Shown: positions 48,203 through 61,977 of the stretch, piece after piece
Layout: each line of letters opens with the position of its first letter
Numbering within the stretch: position 1 is the first letter of the stretch
Assembly (NCBI RefSeq): GCF_019578655.1
Contig: NC_063260.1
Coordinates: forward strand, 26,188,888 to 26,252,887
Direction: 5' to 3'
Source: Ricinus communis
Lineage: Eukaryota; Streptophyta; Magnoliopsida; Malpighiales; Euphorbiaceae
Length of the DNA stretch: 64,000 nt
Notes under the pieces: generated by a model
Databases searched by the model: none
What the model was told of the DNA's origin: nothing
Seen by the model: only the letters and a program-made list of their open reading frames with translations
Program-made: the position numbers and the translations under genes

Positions 48203-48786
48203 CACATGCATATACACATGCCCAGGTCCTAAGTATGTAATCCTCCCTTGCTTGGTTAGAGGGAACTGATAAATGAGTATATAATAAGTAAAATTTGTAA
48301 GTTTACTTCTTTTTTTTCCCCTTATTTTCTCTTGCTTATAAAAGAATTTTCATAGTTGAGAGTGGGGATTAATTTTGGTTTCTCTATCTCTTCCTATAAT
48401 GAAACCTTGAATGTAATGAAAAACATTAAACTCTCCCAATAAAATGTCATTGCTCCACCCGTAGGAGAAGGTTCATGCCCTCACAACCCCTTTCCTCTCA
48501 AGTTTTTGTTTTCTTTTTTGTTGGTAGAATTTTTTGTAAAAAGAATTTTCAAAGCCTGAATAAGGTATCTTGATAAGTTGTGACCTCAGAAATAAGAAAT
48601 TTTACATTTTAAGACACTTATTCAAGTGGCAAGAAGGAGAGATGTTAAATTTAAAACTTTTTTTTCCTTCAATACTATAACTAAATATGATATTAATTTA
48701 TAATTTTTTTTACCAAATTTAATAAATATCCCAATATATACACCAAATTCATATAAAATTGACACATATTTATTACCTATACCAAT

Positions 48787-48821
48787 TGTGCGCGCGCGCA
48801 CATATATATATATATATATAT
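48787..48821. repeat. Strictly alternating TG/CG/CA/TA tract
   Basis: Thirty-five nucleotides alternate pyrimidine and purine without a break: TGTG, then (CG)n, then CA and (TA)n. The CG core favours Z-DNA and the TA part favours melting. Confidence 0.85.
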
Positions 48822-49153
48822 TTACATGTTTTTATTGAATAAGTGACAAATAAATATTTTTTTTAAATACACGTAAATATTTATTAAAACTAATTAATAT
48901 GTACAAAATTATCTATCAATTTCTATATATGGAAATATATATCTAAACTAAGTAATTTCTATTTCATTTTATAGTGAATATAAATATATACTAATTCTCT
49001 TATATAGCAAATAATCTTTTATATTCTAAAAATTTAAAAATAGAAAATTTAAACTGTCAAATGCAATGCCAAAATGGCACAGATCTATTGAACATCAACT
49101 TGCCACCAAGATATATCAAATTTAACTTGATGACATCCAAGTGCATAATACTA

Positions 49154-49464
49154 CTCCCTCCGTCCAATTTTAACAGGTCATTTTAAATTTTATTTAATTA
49201 ATATCACTATTTTAATTATTTTTTACCACAATATTCTTAATATATTTTTTAATTTAATGCACAATAATCTAAAAATTCTATAATTTTTAAAAGTTAAATA
49301 AGAAATTTTGCACTGCAACTCAAAATAAGAATCATAATTTCAAAGTCAAGTAGCACATGTTGATATTTGTATTAATTAATAAAAAGTATTTTAAATATTA
49401 AATACTTAAATCAATAATTAAAAAAGAAAAGTGACCTGTAAAGAAAAATAATGAAGGGAGGGAG
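49154..49464. mobile_element. Stowaway-like MITE
   Basis: The 311-bp element starts CTCCCTCCGTCC and ends GAAGGGAGGGAG, the hallmark termini of Stowaway (Tc1/mariner) MITEs, and is flanked by TA on both sides (49152-49153 and 49465-49466). The inverted repeat extends inward imperfectly, with ACAGGTCATTTT near the left end matching AAAGTGACCTGT near the right. It has no coding capacity. Confidence 0.85.
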
Positions 49465-50943
49465 TAATTTAGAACAGAAAGCCCAATCCAAGTAATCCAT
49501 CCGACTAGTCCCAATTTCGAACATGTAAGATTTAGCCCATTCATTCATATTCTTTATTCTGATTGGACAAACAAATTAGGGTTGTCATTTTCTTTCTTCC
49601 GTCTGAATTAATTGATGATATAATTACGTAGCTTTCTATCAAGTCCACACAATATCTTCGTTTGGACGTTGCCATCGACATCTCATTTCATATATATTTT
49701 TTGATCTTTCACCCGGTGTCCAGCCCAATTTCATATATTAATAACAAGGATTGTCGAGCTTTCTCCGGTCACCAGTAATGCTGACCCAGTCACCGAAAAA
49801 TATAGGTCAGATATTTAATTTTCACATTTATGACAGCTATTTAAGTTGTAGATATTATTACTAATTAACCTAATATAGGAGTATAAAGTAGATTTACATG
49901 ATTTAGATGCAATTCACTTAAAAACCTTTTTAAACAAATAAATAATAATAGTTTAAAGCTCAAAAGATCATACCCAAAATATGTATTTCTCTTATTCAAT
50001 CCATTTACAATGAAAGAAAATAATAAATTTAAAGATAAAGTTTCAAGAAAAGAACAGGGAAATAATTAACTCCGACCTACGAAAAACAAGCTTATCCAAG
50101 CATTTGACATGGTATTCTTCGCTGACTATTTCGATTAAGTGCTTCACAAGTCAATAAGAGTTTGAGGTAAATTACTCCCGAGAGTTATATATTTGGTGGG
50201 TGGAACCGTATAGGTATAAAGTTCATCCATGTTTCATTTTCACTTGAACAAAACATCACCAGTTATTAATTAAAAGATGATTTTGTTTTAAAGAGAAATG
50301 CACTCACCATTGTATGAGCTGCCTGACATGGTCTTCTTCTTGTTCTTAAATGAAACAAGTCACGTCAGTGTCACTGTCTTGCTTCTGCCTCGCTAAAAGC
50401 TAACTCACGCAAAGTCAAAACCAATACCGCGTGTTGGTGGTCTGCTGTTATGTTCTTCGTTTTTGCTTCGCAGTTGCAAACAACAGCGTTCTCTTGTGGT
50501 TTAGTTAACATTTTCCTGGCAAGAACATTATTGGGAATCGTGCCAATTGCATTCCCTTCCCTCCTTCCAAACTTTCACTTTTGTCGGTAACCACACTTTC
50601 TTATCTTTTTCCTTTTCCTCTCTAAGCAAACGCAATGTTCGCTGTTTTGTTTTCTTTTTATCTTTCTAATTCCATTTCTTAGCTTCGCATGGCGTCATGA
50701 ATCACAATCATTTCTGTTTGTTTCTAAAGTTTCTAAACTTTATCCGTCTTTTCTTCTCTTCTAGAATCTAAAGCTCGAGCTTTTTGTTTTCTTTTCATGT
50801 TTGCGTCAAAGTGGAAACTATGAATTATTCTTAGTAGTTTCTATAAATGGTGTTCTTTTATTATTTTCAAGATCTTTTAAGACAGCTTATAGTGAGATTT
50901 TCTTGTGTTTGGCGTTTTTGTCTTTTTCAAGGTTTAGTTAATA

Positions 50944-53900
50944 ATGGCTGAAGAAGGGCCACCAAAAGTTCGTTTCGTTCGTTGCCCAAAGTGTGAAAGT
51001 CTCCTAACAGAACTTCCTAACTACTCTGTCTATGAGTGTGGTGGTTGTGGCTCTCTTCTTCGAGGTTAGTTAATTTTGTATTAATAATTTATCTTTTGCT
51101 CTAAGTTTGGTTAGAGAAAGTGAGAATTAAATTAGAATTTATACTACTGGCATTTTGTCCTTAAAGCTTTCAACTTTATTCTAATTGAATAATTTGTTTC
51201 TCTTGGGTGTTCTGTTCAACTTATAAGCAAGTGGAAAGCTTACTTTTTTTTTTTAAATAAACTTTTTATGGTAAATGATGGAGTTTGAAATTGTGGATTT
51301 TTGGTGGTGCAGCGAAGAAGAAAGTGACCATAAATGGTATATTAGTGGAGAAACTTGAAAGGGAGAGTGATGAAGATGGTTTTGAGAAATTGGAGAGTTT
51401 GTCAGAGAAAGAAGATGGTGGTCGTGATTTAGGTATTGGACTTGAGGTTGAGAGGCGAAAAAGAGATGGGGCTTTGCTTGATAGAGGAAAAGAGAGAGTC
51501 TTTAAAGAAAAAACTTATCATTTGGTAAGTAATTATAAAGAGATAATTAATAGTAGCAATAGAATTGTGAGAGAGCAGATTGTGGGTTATCAAAGAGGCG
51601 AAGGGAAAGGAACTGATTACAATGACGGGTACAAGGCACCACTGAATCACCCAGCTCGCAATTGGGTTGGCAATGATGGTGAGGAAATGAACATAAATGG
51701 ATTTGAGTCTGTTAATTTAAGTAGAGAAAAAGATATGGAAAATATTTCAGCTCAATTTAAGGGTTCTACAGGGTCTTTGAGGTCAAGGGCTATGGTGGGA
51801 AAATGGGGTTTGAATAGAGATGGCTCAGGGGGACGTCATGGAAACCTCAGAATTGCTGATGAGCGAAGCAATGTTTCAAATTTTGCGTCTTATCCTGATG
51901 AGGGACCTTCCAACTATAATTATGTGAAATCTTCTTCTCATGGACATGGTCAGTTGTTGAAGAACTTCGATAACAGATTTGAACACTTAGAACCGGATCG
52001 AGCTGAGCTGATTCGGAAGTTGGATGAGTTAAAGGAACAAATCTGCAGAAGTAGTTCTGCGGCTGAGAAACAAACTCCTCCTGGTTTTTACAACCACGAC
52101 CGTGCTCCATACAATTTTCCTGTGAAACCTTTGGCTCCAGATAAGCATGTCCCAAGACCCCTTTACTTCAGGCAAAATGATTATGGACATGTTGTCAGAA
52201 ACAGTGAAGATATGAATATGCAGAACTTTTACTTTCCTCCGAAGCATAATGCAAATAAATTTCCAGTTTATAAGAATTCCGTTCAGCTGCAAATGCCCAG
52301 GTCAGACTCCCATCCAGCACCTGACCGCTACTCGCAGCAACCACTTCGTGACTACTATCTGGGGACACACGAGGGTTTTGATCGAGAACCTCTCGCATCT
52401 TATCCTCGTGGAACAATGTATCACAAGCCTGCTTGTGCCTGTTTCCATTGCTATAACAAGAAATGGCATGTTCCTTCACAAGTTCCAGCCTCTGTTTTTG
52501 GTCGCAAATATTTTATGGAGGAACCGACCGTTTCCAACTTCAACCACCAGGTCGATCACATCAAATCCAGGTCTGGGAATCCTACTCCTCAAGTCAATCA
52601 TCGTGCTTTGCATTCACGAGATGCACAGTCAGATATTGGATGGCCAAGTGACATTGATTCAAATATGGATGTTTTCCGCCATAGTCATCTGGGGAGGGTG
52701 GTGGTAGCCCATGGAGATGGGCGTATTTGCCATCCTATCACTGGCGGTGCCCCATTTATAGCATGCTCTAGTTGCTTTGAGTCACTAAAACTGCCAAGAA
52801 AATGTAAACTAAGGGAGAAGAATCAGCAGAAACTTCAATGTGGTGCCTGCTCAACAGTGCTCTTTATTGAAATTAGGAACAAGAAGTTAGTTATGTCAAT
52901 TCCTGTCAAAAACAAGCAAATCTTGGCTGAAGCTGCTGATGGATCTCGTGGAGAAGGTCTCTGGAGCCCTGAAGGTGATTTTAATGCTGAAGGAACAAAT
53001 TGCTCAGTTGATTTGGATAATGTTGGTTATGACTTCCAGTCAGCAGATTTCAAAGGAAATGTATTACCAGAAGACCGGAGGCTGAACTTAAATGAATCTA
53101 GGGCAAGGCACAGCCTTACTTCTCTATCTTCTGTTTCTTCTGGGGAGGACAAGATCACGGACAGTATGATTGTTCAGAGAGATTTATCTGACTTTCCTGA
53201 GCTACCCACAAAAGACGATACATCTTCAACATATCTGCGTCCGCTTTTCATGGAGAGTTTAGATGATATCTCATCTAATAATAAAATTAACAGAAATGGG
53301 GAAGGAGACGAGAGCAATAAAGAGGTTATACTTGACAAGGATGCTTGTAGGGAGAACAATCTCAATAATATATCATCAGAAACTGAAGTTGAAGTTTCTT
53401 TCAGTGAATTCCTAAACACTACCACCTCTCAAGACTCTTTGGAGGTAAGCAAAGAAGATCTGCAGCCTAGGATCAATAAAGGAAGCGAATCATTCTTGGT
53501 GGGTCTCCTCAAGAAGAGCTTTCGGGATTTCTCAAGATCTAATCAGCACAATGAATATGAAAAACCTAATGTTTTTGTTAATGGGCAACCTATTCCGGAC
53601 AGTATGGTGAAAAAGGCTGAAAAGCTTGCTGGGCCAATTCATCCTGGAGATTACTGGTTAGTTTTACTTTTTCACCAGTTGCAAGTGCGTATATATGCTG
53701 CATGGCAAATAACATATTGCACCTATTGCCATAATAGTCCACACAAACATTTCAGTGTCTATTAAACTGATGCTTCTGTTGGAACTTAGTAATCTAGATA
53801 AATTACATTAAAAGTTCCTGAACAATTTTCTTTGCTGCATTTTCTTTCTCAATTCTGAATAAAGCTAGTTTCCTCATAATACTAACAGGCATGCTACATC

Positions 53901-54559
53901 TGCCTTAACCAGGTACGATTCTCAAGCTGGATTTTGGGGTCTGATGGGACAACCTTGCCTTGGCATAATTCCTGTGAGTTCCAATGATCTTTGGTTAATG
54001 AGCTTCTTCTTCTTCTTTTATGTGTGTGTTGTTTATGGCAGATACTGCTGGTGCCCATTGGTCTCATTGACTAAGCTTTGTTGTTCTTTTGCAGCCTTGT
54101 ATTAAAGAGTTCAATTATCCCATGCCAGAAAATTGTTCTCTGGGAAACACGAGTGTCTTTGTCAATGGGAGAGAGCTTCATCAAAAAGATTTGGATCTAC
54201 TTAAAAGCAGAGGACTACCAACCACAAAGGAGAAGTTCTATATCATTGAAATTTCGGGAAGGGTTTTTGAAAAGGATTCTGGCAAAGAGCTAAAAAGCCT
54301 TGGCAAACTTGCCCCTACGTGAGTTCTGACTCTATTTTACTTGGATAATAATTAAAGATTAATTTATTTGATAATGCTTAGATAAGTGTCCAGATCATCG
54401 AATTACATATTATTTTTCATATGCCTGTTCTTCTGCATTATGCTGTCAACTGCTTGATTTAGATGTATATGAATGCCCTGCTGATTACGAAATATTTTAA
54501 GCAGAGTTGAGAAGATGAAGCGAGGCTTTGGGATGAAGGTTCCGAGAAAGCTCGTATGA
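50944..54559 (+). CDS. EDR4-like protein with two plant zinc-ribbon domains
   Basis: Five exons, 50944-51064, 51313-53656, 53913-53973, 54095-54318 and 54505-54559, join in phase to 934 residues. Residues 1-40 form an N-terminal zinc ribbon, VRCPKCESLL...YECGGCGSLL, with two CxxC pairs. A long polar middle follows. Near residue 595 is the DUF3133 zinc ribbon (GGAPFIACSSCFESLKLP ... LQCGACSTVLF), again two CxxC pairs. The end has the family signature HPGDYWYDSQAGFWGLMGQP and the tail ending GFGMKVPRKLV. In Arabidopsis EDR4 acts with EDR1 in membrane traffic and clathrin-related responses to powdery mildew. This copy may be EDR4 or one of its paralogues; exact orthology is not decided. An uncommon feature is the 61-bp exon 3. 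Confidence 0.88.
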
Positions 54560-56324
54560 TCATCCGCATTCGTGATTTAATAGACCTTGTGCAGTTGTAT
54601 ATATTAAGAGCGTTCACCCTTTTTATCATTTGCATGTGTTCTATTGATGCCCTAAACTGTGCTGTCTTGACACAGTGAGTATTTATGTCAAGTTTTTGAT
54701 ATGCTTGTAGTGAAATTTATGAGATAAAAATAGTAAAGAAACACACTAGTGTATACAGTTTGAGTACTTTATTCGTATACAATTTGGATTATCGAATGCA
54801 GAAGGAGCCTACTATTCTTGCAGAGAGTTTTTTTTCTTTGCCATTTTAGTTTTACTTCAACTTCTTCTTCGACATCTAAAGTTTATATTAACAAGACTGC
54901 AAAAATACTGAAAATAAACTGGACAGCACTTGATTTTTATTTTTATTTATTTTCTTTAATGTTCCATCTGGGATGAACTATCCTTTGTACTTAGATCACA
55001 ACACATATTAATTAGAAATAGCAAATCAGTAAGTTTGTGGTTAATTGACATAGTCACCTAGCTAGCAACATGCTCTGCATCCAGAGTTGCCTAAGGGTAG
55101 CCTGAGTTGTCTGGGGATTTGACTTGACAATAAGTGAGAGTGATGGGTGATGAAGTTTGACGTTAAAGTAAAATCTTTAAAAGAGTAGCCATCAGAAAGT
55201 GACACGAAAGATGGGAAGGCGGAGTAGGAAGACCTGGTGTTATTTCAGGCAAGTTGAACATCATCATCAACTGAAAACCAATACTAATACAACTATGCTT
55301 CAGAAGTTAATTAAAGAATCAACTTCATTTGTATTTTTTAATCTTAGGTTAAAAGCTGCTGCTGTTTCTTGCTGTAGTGTGTCCAGTTGGTGACTGCTTC
55401 AGTAATTTTGTTTATTGTTAACCTTACGGTACCTTCAACCCAGCAATGTATGTAGTTGGCAACCACATATTCACCAATAATTTAATGCAATCCATTGTTA
55501 ATCCTAAATACTAGTATCTATAATTGAATTTTTTAAAAAAAAACAAGGGACCCATGCTCGTAATTAACCAAGAAAACAGTATCTATAGATGTTATGAGTA
55601 AGAACAATAAAAGAAAAATAGTTCAGAAAAGAAAAGAAAAATTGATAAATAAAAAATTAACATTTTATCTTTATTTCAAATCTTAAAAAATAAATTATAA
55701 AATCAAACTCATTTCAGAGTTTTTAAAAATTGTCAATTCTTCAAACTCCATCTGTGAAAGTGGGCGAAATACTTTCATGGTTCTTATAAGGGAATGTCAA
55801 ACTTGTCATTTGGTGCTTAGTTTTTCTTTTTTTGTGAACGATAGGCTTTGTTTTTATTTATTTACCTTTTTTTTGTCAAAGAAATTGATTGGCTTTTTTG
55901 AGCGTAAGAAGAGGTGATGAGAACTTAAAGCATTATGCCGAAACAGTGAGTTTGAAGTTAATATTTGTCAAACATATAACGTAATTTGTATTTATTTTCA
56001 AATTTAACATCAAACTTTTAACTATTTTAATGTCAAATTATCCTTTAAAATTTTATAATGTGAATATAAAATCTTCGCATTAACAAAATAAAAATTAGAG
56101 TGACTCACTTTACAACAAAAGATGATGACAAATAAATAAATGATATGACAATATAGTTTTTTAATATTTTATTCATCTTTTTATTATTCATAAAAATATT
56201 AAATAATATTTCTTTTATTTGATTCTAATTCTTTTTATTGAGCATTTTAAATTTTAAACAGAAATAATAGAGATGAGTTAACAATTCCAACTCAATATTT
56301 TTTTCTTCTTAAGATTGGAATTAT

Positions 56325-56327
<3 letters not shown>

Positions 56328-56365
<38 letters not shown>
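56328..56365. repeat. (TA)19 microsatellite
   Basis: Perfect TA run; self-complementary and expected to be highly variable. Confidence 0.9.
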
Positions 56366-56367
<2 letters not shown>

Positions 56368-56394
56368 TTTAATCTTTTTTATACGCGTACTTAA

Positions 56395-57560
56395 CTATTG
56401 ACACATAAATTTTTTATTTTAGCATGTGCACTATTTTTGACACATAAAATTTAAATTTATATATAATTTTATAATTTTTTTATTAATTTATTGATTAATA
56501 AGTTATATTTCTAATTAACCACCGACTCCAATCCTAAAAATTTATATATTATTATATTTTAATATTATATTAACTAATAAATAATTTTCTAATAAGATAA
56601 TGATACTAGTTCTAATCCATATTAATTATATTTTAATATTGTATTAATTAATAAATAATTTTCTAAGTAGAAAAGGATACTAATTCCATTTTTAAAAATA
56701 ACATATTAATTATATTTAATATTATATTAACTAATAAATTAGTTCTTTAATTAGATAATAATTCTAATTTTAGAAAATAATATCATAAATTATATTTCTA
56801 ATATTATATTTAATAAAAAATTAATTTTTTAATTATATAATAAAATTTTAATTCTAAACATAGTAATATCAATTACAGTATTAAATTATATAATACTAAA
56901 ATAAATAAATAAATATTCTTAAAATAATTTTAATATTATTATACTAATAAAATTACAAAAAATAGTTAGTTTGCTATTATTTTTTAAAATACTATAAATT
57001 AATATTTATATTTTATTAAATTATATCTATCGATTTAATTTTATAAACTGAAATAATAATAATGCTTATGCAACATATGGGTCCTTAAGATTTTTTTGAC
57101 ACATAGAATTTTTATTTTGACATATGTATTATTTTTGACATACAGAATTCAAGTATATATGTAATTTTTTATAATTTTTTCTATTAACTTATTGATTAAT
57201 AAATTACATTCATAATTAAACACTGACTTTAATATTAAGACATAACATATTAATTATATTTTAATATTATATTAACTAATAAATAGTTTTCTAATAAGAT
57301 AATAATACTAATTCTATTCCGAAAATAACATATTAATTATATCTTAATATTATATTAACTAATAAATTAATTTTTTAATTAGATAATATTTTTAATTCTA
57401 GAAAATAACAATTTAAGTTATATTTTAAATATTATATTCAATAATAAATTAATTTATAATTATATAATAATGTTTAGCTCTAAAAAAATAATATCAATTA
57501 TAGCATTAAGTTATATAATACTAAAATTAATTGATAAATATTTTTAAAATAATTTTTATA
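56395..57560. repeat. Diverged tandem duplication, about 700 bp apart
   Basis: The segment beginning near 56397 (TTGACACATAAATTTTTTATTT..., ATTGATTAATAAGTTA, ACCGACTCCAATCC) recurs near 57098 (TTGACACATAGAATTTTTATTT..., ATTGATTAATAAATTA, ACTGACTTTAAT). The match continues through repeated TTAATATTATATTAACTAAT blocks. Low complexity makes borders uncertain. Confidence 0.65.
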
Positions 57561-58506
57561 TTATTGTATTAATGAAATTTTAAAAATAAAAAATTTTAAA
57601 AAAAATATTAAAAATAATTAATTTATTATTATTTTTAAAATATTATAAATAATAAATATTAAAAAAATTATTAAATCTTATCTAATGACTAGTTTTAACT
57701 AATTTTAATTAATAATTTTATTGAAGGATAAATTAATTGTTAAAGACATTAGCTTTTGAAATAATAATATATTTAAAATTTAAAATTAAATATAAAATAT
57801 ATAATTTAATTAGCAGATAAGCCAATATTTTATTTATTATTTTCTTCGGTTTTTTGCTTTCAATCAGTTTTCTCGGTGAGTAATTTGTGCATTTTCTGAT
57901 CAGATGGTAAAATTGCATCAATGATCATATTGACAAGTAAAATTGTAAAAGGAAAGAGATTGGCTACACCTAGATTTGAAAAGAAGCTTTAAAATTTAGG
58001 ATTATTTTATCAATTAACTTTATTATTATTATTATTATTAATTTTGTTAATCAGTTATTATTGTGTAATAATAAAAAATCCTGAATAATCATTACTCAAT
58101 CACTGCATCAAAGCTTCACAATAATTGTTGAAAAAGAGCTTCAAAATTCAGATTATTTATGATTAACAAGAGATAATAGTAATACATAACTATAAAATAT
58201 TACTTTTTCTATATAAAACGGAGATTTTTAAAAGAAATTATAAGTGATCCAGCAATGAAAAGACTGTTACTCTCTTAGCTTAGCTACAAAAGAAAAAACG
58301 CATCTTGTGATTGCTCCTTCTTTATATGTCTTGTCTTTTTTTTTTTCCCTCAAATAACATAATTTATGTCCATTAAATCTCAGTGTTTTCTTTGTCGGTA
58401 GTAACTTTATTCCATTTAAGCATTAAATCCATTTCTTGATTATTGTTTTGCTTCACCTTAAGCTCAAGATCTTTAAAATCAAGGAAGAGTATAGCAGTGA
58501 AGAGAA

Positions 58507-61500
58507 ATGAAGTTAGTTAGGAGGCTATGGTCACTAAATAAACACAACCATTGGTTGTTCAAGTTAGCAGTTGCAATTCTGTTAATGGGTATTGCTTTTA
58601 GGCTTTTCTTTAATCAATCTGCAAGATTTGAACCCAGTTTAGATACCTCTTTTGTTGATAAAGCTACTCAAGTTCCAAAATCACCTCTTCTTGTTCATGA
58701 TGGTATCCCAAAGCCACCACCTTTAACTGTTGATATTCCAAAAACAAACCCACCTGTTGCTGTTGTTGATAATCAAAATTCTTCTCTTTCTGTTGATGAC
58801 CCAGAAACTCAAGATCAGGCAACCCAAGAAGGTAAAACTTTGCTGCTTTGAGTTGGGTTTTTGATAATTTTCTTTCTGCTTCATCTGTTATAGTACAATG
58901 CTCATGTTCAAGTTGGCTGTAAGACGTAATTGCTCTAATTAAGAAGTGTTTGTTGGGTTTACCTTGTTTAAGAGAAGGAACTTGAGATCTAAACAGTTCA
59001 CGTAAGATTTTGTGATTTGAAATTTGAAATATGTAGGGTTTTAGCACAGTTTGGTTATTGCTCAATAGGTCTTGGTAGATCATCGTTATCATCTTATGTT
59101 GTTGTTTTCAGATTTTACTTTTTCTGTGAGAAGTTGTTTTGATTCAGTTCTTTATCTCATAAGTAAGCTTTGGTCTTACAGAACTTAATGCTGGAAAATG
59201 TGATCTTTTTGTTGGGGATTGGATTCCTGATTCCTCTGGCCCAATGTACACAAATGCCAGTTGCCCTTTGATTGAGGGTCACCAGAATTGTATGAGGAAT
59301 GGGCGGCCAGATTCAGGTTATCTATACTGGAGGTGGAATCCGCGAAATTGCAAATTACCTTCATTTGATGCACAGAGATTTCTTGAATTGATGAAAAATA
59401 AGGCATGGGCTTTGATTGGTGATTCGATATCTCGCAACCATGTGCAGTCATTGCTGTGCATGCTTTCCACAGTAAGTTTTATTATTGTTATAGTGAGGTT
59501 TGAGATTTGTGATGATTGCATTGATCTTCACATTATTCCATGCCTTTCTGAGCTGCGGCATAGTTGATGAAAATGAACAGTTTTAGTTTTTATGGCAGCA
59601 CTAGTATAAGCCATTGTGTCTTTGGCTTGATGCGCATTATGCACAGAATGACATTAATTACTTTTTAGAATATAGTGATGCCTACACGATGGATATATTT
59701 GCTGCACTGTTGGCTAAAATCTGATCCTTGCTTTGCTGAGTAATTTTCTCGGTTCCAACATCTTCATAATTTAGCTTACAAATTTCATTGTGTCATCTAT
59801 TTGGTGAAGGGCGCTTGATTCCTTATCTGAGCTGTTATAGTAATTTGGACTTTAATGTTTAGCAGTTTCGTATTACTTGATATTTGTCCTGCCATTGACT
59901 TTCTGTTTTATGCAGAACGGTCTACCATTCTTCTTGATTTATTCCATGAATTTAAATAGGATTATTAGAGAACAAAAGCATGTTGCCGAGGGATATTATC
60001 TGGCCTGTTTTTTTGGGAATACATCCCTTATCTCAGGGTTGGTTAGAACACATGTATTGAGATATTTTGTTAGCTCATGACATCCTTGCTTGGGTTTGGC
60101 TCATGTTACCTTTCTTACCAATTCATTACTTAATGTGAAGTAGTTGGAAGTAGAAATTTCAATACCAGACTGCTGCTGTGATCCACAATTTCCAGTTTGT
60201 TGGTTCATGAGATTATTTTATTAGCTGAGATGACATCTTTGCTTCAGTTCAGCTCATGTCGCCTTTGTAGATACCAATTCATCACTCAATGTCAAGCAGT
60301 TGGAAGTAGTACTTTCAATACCAGACCACTGTTCTGACTCATTCAAATATAAATTAATAGATTAAAAAATCAATTTTTAAATTGTTCTTAATGTGAAAAA
60401 GGGAAATTAAAAGAAAAACAAAGGAAAAAAAAAAAGGACTGGACCAACCAGTCATTGATCTAGTTTCTACTATCACTGGTTTGAGTTGCCGGTCCAGTCC
60501 ATTTTTCACAATACAGCTTGGAAAGACTTCAAGTAATGGATGTGAGCCCTCATATGTACAATGGTTTCATAAATTACATGATATCTTCTATTGAGGGAAT
60601 GAAAGTCACCTCCAAAAATTGATGAATACCAGGATGAGATGTCACAAACTACACCGACATACAGCAGTTTCAAGGTGGCTGTTAATTAGAGTTATTTTAT
60701 GAAAGTGACTTTCCAGCCTTTTATGAATATATGTCTTCTCTTGGCATTTGAACTTATTTTAATTTTAATCTTTTATTAAAAAGCTTCTACGACACTGGTT
60801 TTGGTACTTCAATATCCCCTTTAAAATCTCTATCTTCTGAGTCCTGACCTTGTTATATTGATCATGTAATCTTTTTAGTAGACCTGCAAATGAATGATGT
60901 TGACAGCTCTTCTAATATTCCTCTAAATTGTCAATCTTAGTCATCATGAGTTTTGAGTTTCACACATGTATCTATTGCTTTGGTAATATTAACATGCTCA
61001 TGCTGCAGGTCGCTTCACTTTTGTGAAGCATCATGCTGTATGCCTTTACTTGTATTTGTGGGCCAAATAATCTGTTGCCTAGACCTTTTTATTCTCGCCT
61101 GGATTAATTTGCAATGAATTCAATTGCTGTTTTGGTGATCATAAATTTATCCACCAATCTCCCACATGTCCTGTATATATTTATAAGAAAGCCTGTCTTT
61201 CAGGTTGAGCAAGCTGTTGAAGTTTACCATGATGAGGACTACAAATCCAAAAGATGGCTCTTTCCTTCTTACAATTTTACCATATCGAATATTTGGTCCC
61301 CTTTCCTTGTAGAAGCAGCAATCTTTGAAGATAATAACGGTGTTTCAACAGCTGAAGTTCAGCTTCAGCTCGACAAACTTGACAAGAATTGGACTAATTT
61401 GTATCAAACTTTGGACTATGCCATCATCTCGACTGGAAAATGGTTCCTCAAAGCTGCAATCTATCATGAAAATGACACTATAGTGGGCTGTCATATATGT

Positions 61501-61977
61501 CCTGGAAAGAACCTGACGGAGCAGGGATTTGTCTTTGCTTATGAGAAAGCCCTTCGAAATGCAATGAACTTTATTGCAACATCAAAATCTGAAGGGTTGA
61601 TCTTTTTCAGGACATCAACTCCAGACCATTTTGAGAATGGAGAATGGCATAATGGAGGAACTTGCCCGAAAACATCACCTGCAAAAGAGGGCGAGATTGA
61701 AATAAAAGACTTGAACAGGATTCTACGTGATGTTGAGTTAGCAGAGTTCAAGAATGCATCAGCAACAGCTGCTGAAAATGGAGTGAACCTTAAGCTTCTT
61801 GACTTCACAAATCTTTTGTTATCAAGGCCAGATGGACATCCAGGTCCATACAGACAATTCCACCCATTTGCTGAGGACAAGAATGCCACAGTTCAGAATG
61901 ACTGTCTACATTGGTGCTTACCTGGGCCGATGGACTACTGGAATGATGTGATAATGGAAATGGTAGTTAATGGTTGA
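58507..61977 (+). CDS. Trichome birefringence-like wall polysaccharide O-acetyltransferase (TBL23-26 clade likely)
   Basis: Three exons, 58507-58831, 59182-59471 and 61204-61977, join in phase to 462 residues. An N-terminal membrane anchor (about residues 20-36, LAVAILLMGIAFRLFF) and a proline-rich stem precede the TBL domain (CDLFVGDWIPD...), and the catalytic GDS motif (IGDSISRNHVQSL), in exon 2. The DUF231 domain in exon 3 ends with the second motif, DCLHWCLPGPMDYWND, giving Asp and His of the Ser-His-Asp triad. Type II membrane protein of the Golgi that transfers acetyl groups to xylan, mannan or related glycans. Adjacency to a 3xHMG-box gene matches At4g11080/At4g11090 (TBL23, a mannan acetyltransferase) from memory. 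Intron 2 is about 1.7 kb. Confidence 0.92.
60056..60337 (+). repeat. Imperfect tandem duplication in TBL intron 2
   Basis: The segment TTAGCTCATGACATCCTTGC...AATACCAGAC at about 60069-60170 recurs as TTAGCTGAGATGACATCTTTGC...AATACCAGAC at about 60221-60326, spaced about 150 bp and clearly diverged. Confidence 0.75.

Larger units (their letters stand above)
48203..50943. other. Spacer with MITE and EDR4-like promoter
   Basis: AT-rich from about 48640, with an alternating purine-pyrimidine tract (48787-48821) and a Stowaway-like MITE (49154-49464). From about 50320 the composition becomes CT-rich; a leader intron may precede 50944. No other gene is seen. Confidence 0.55.
54560..58506. other. 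AT-rich spacer with microsatellites and a tandem duplication
   Basis: The first 300 bp are 3' UTR. The remainder is strongly AT-rich, with a (TA)n run at 56328-56365 and an old duplication of roughly 700 bp spacing (56395-57560). The last 200 bp are the promoter and leader of the TBL gene. No coding sequence is seen. Confidence 0.65.

Noticed and set aside
55199..55393. 64-residue ORF in the EDR4-TBL spacer
   Set aside because: Short, no splice or promoter signals, composition like the surrounding spacer.
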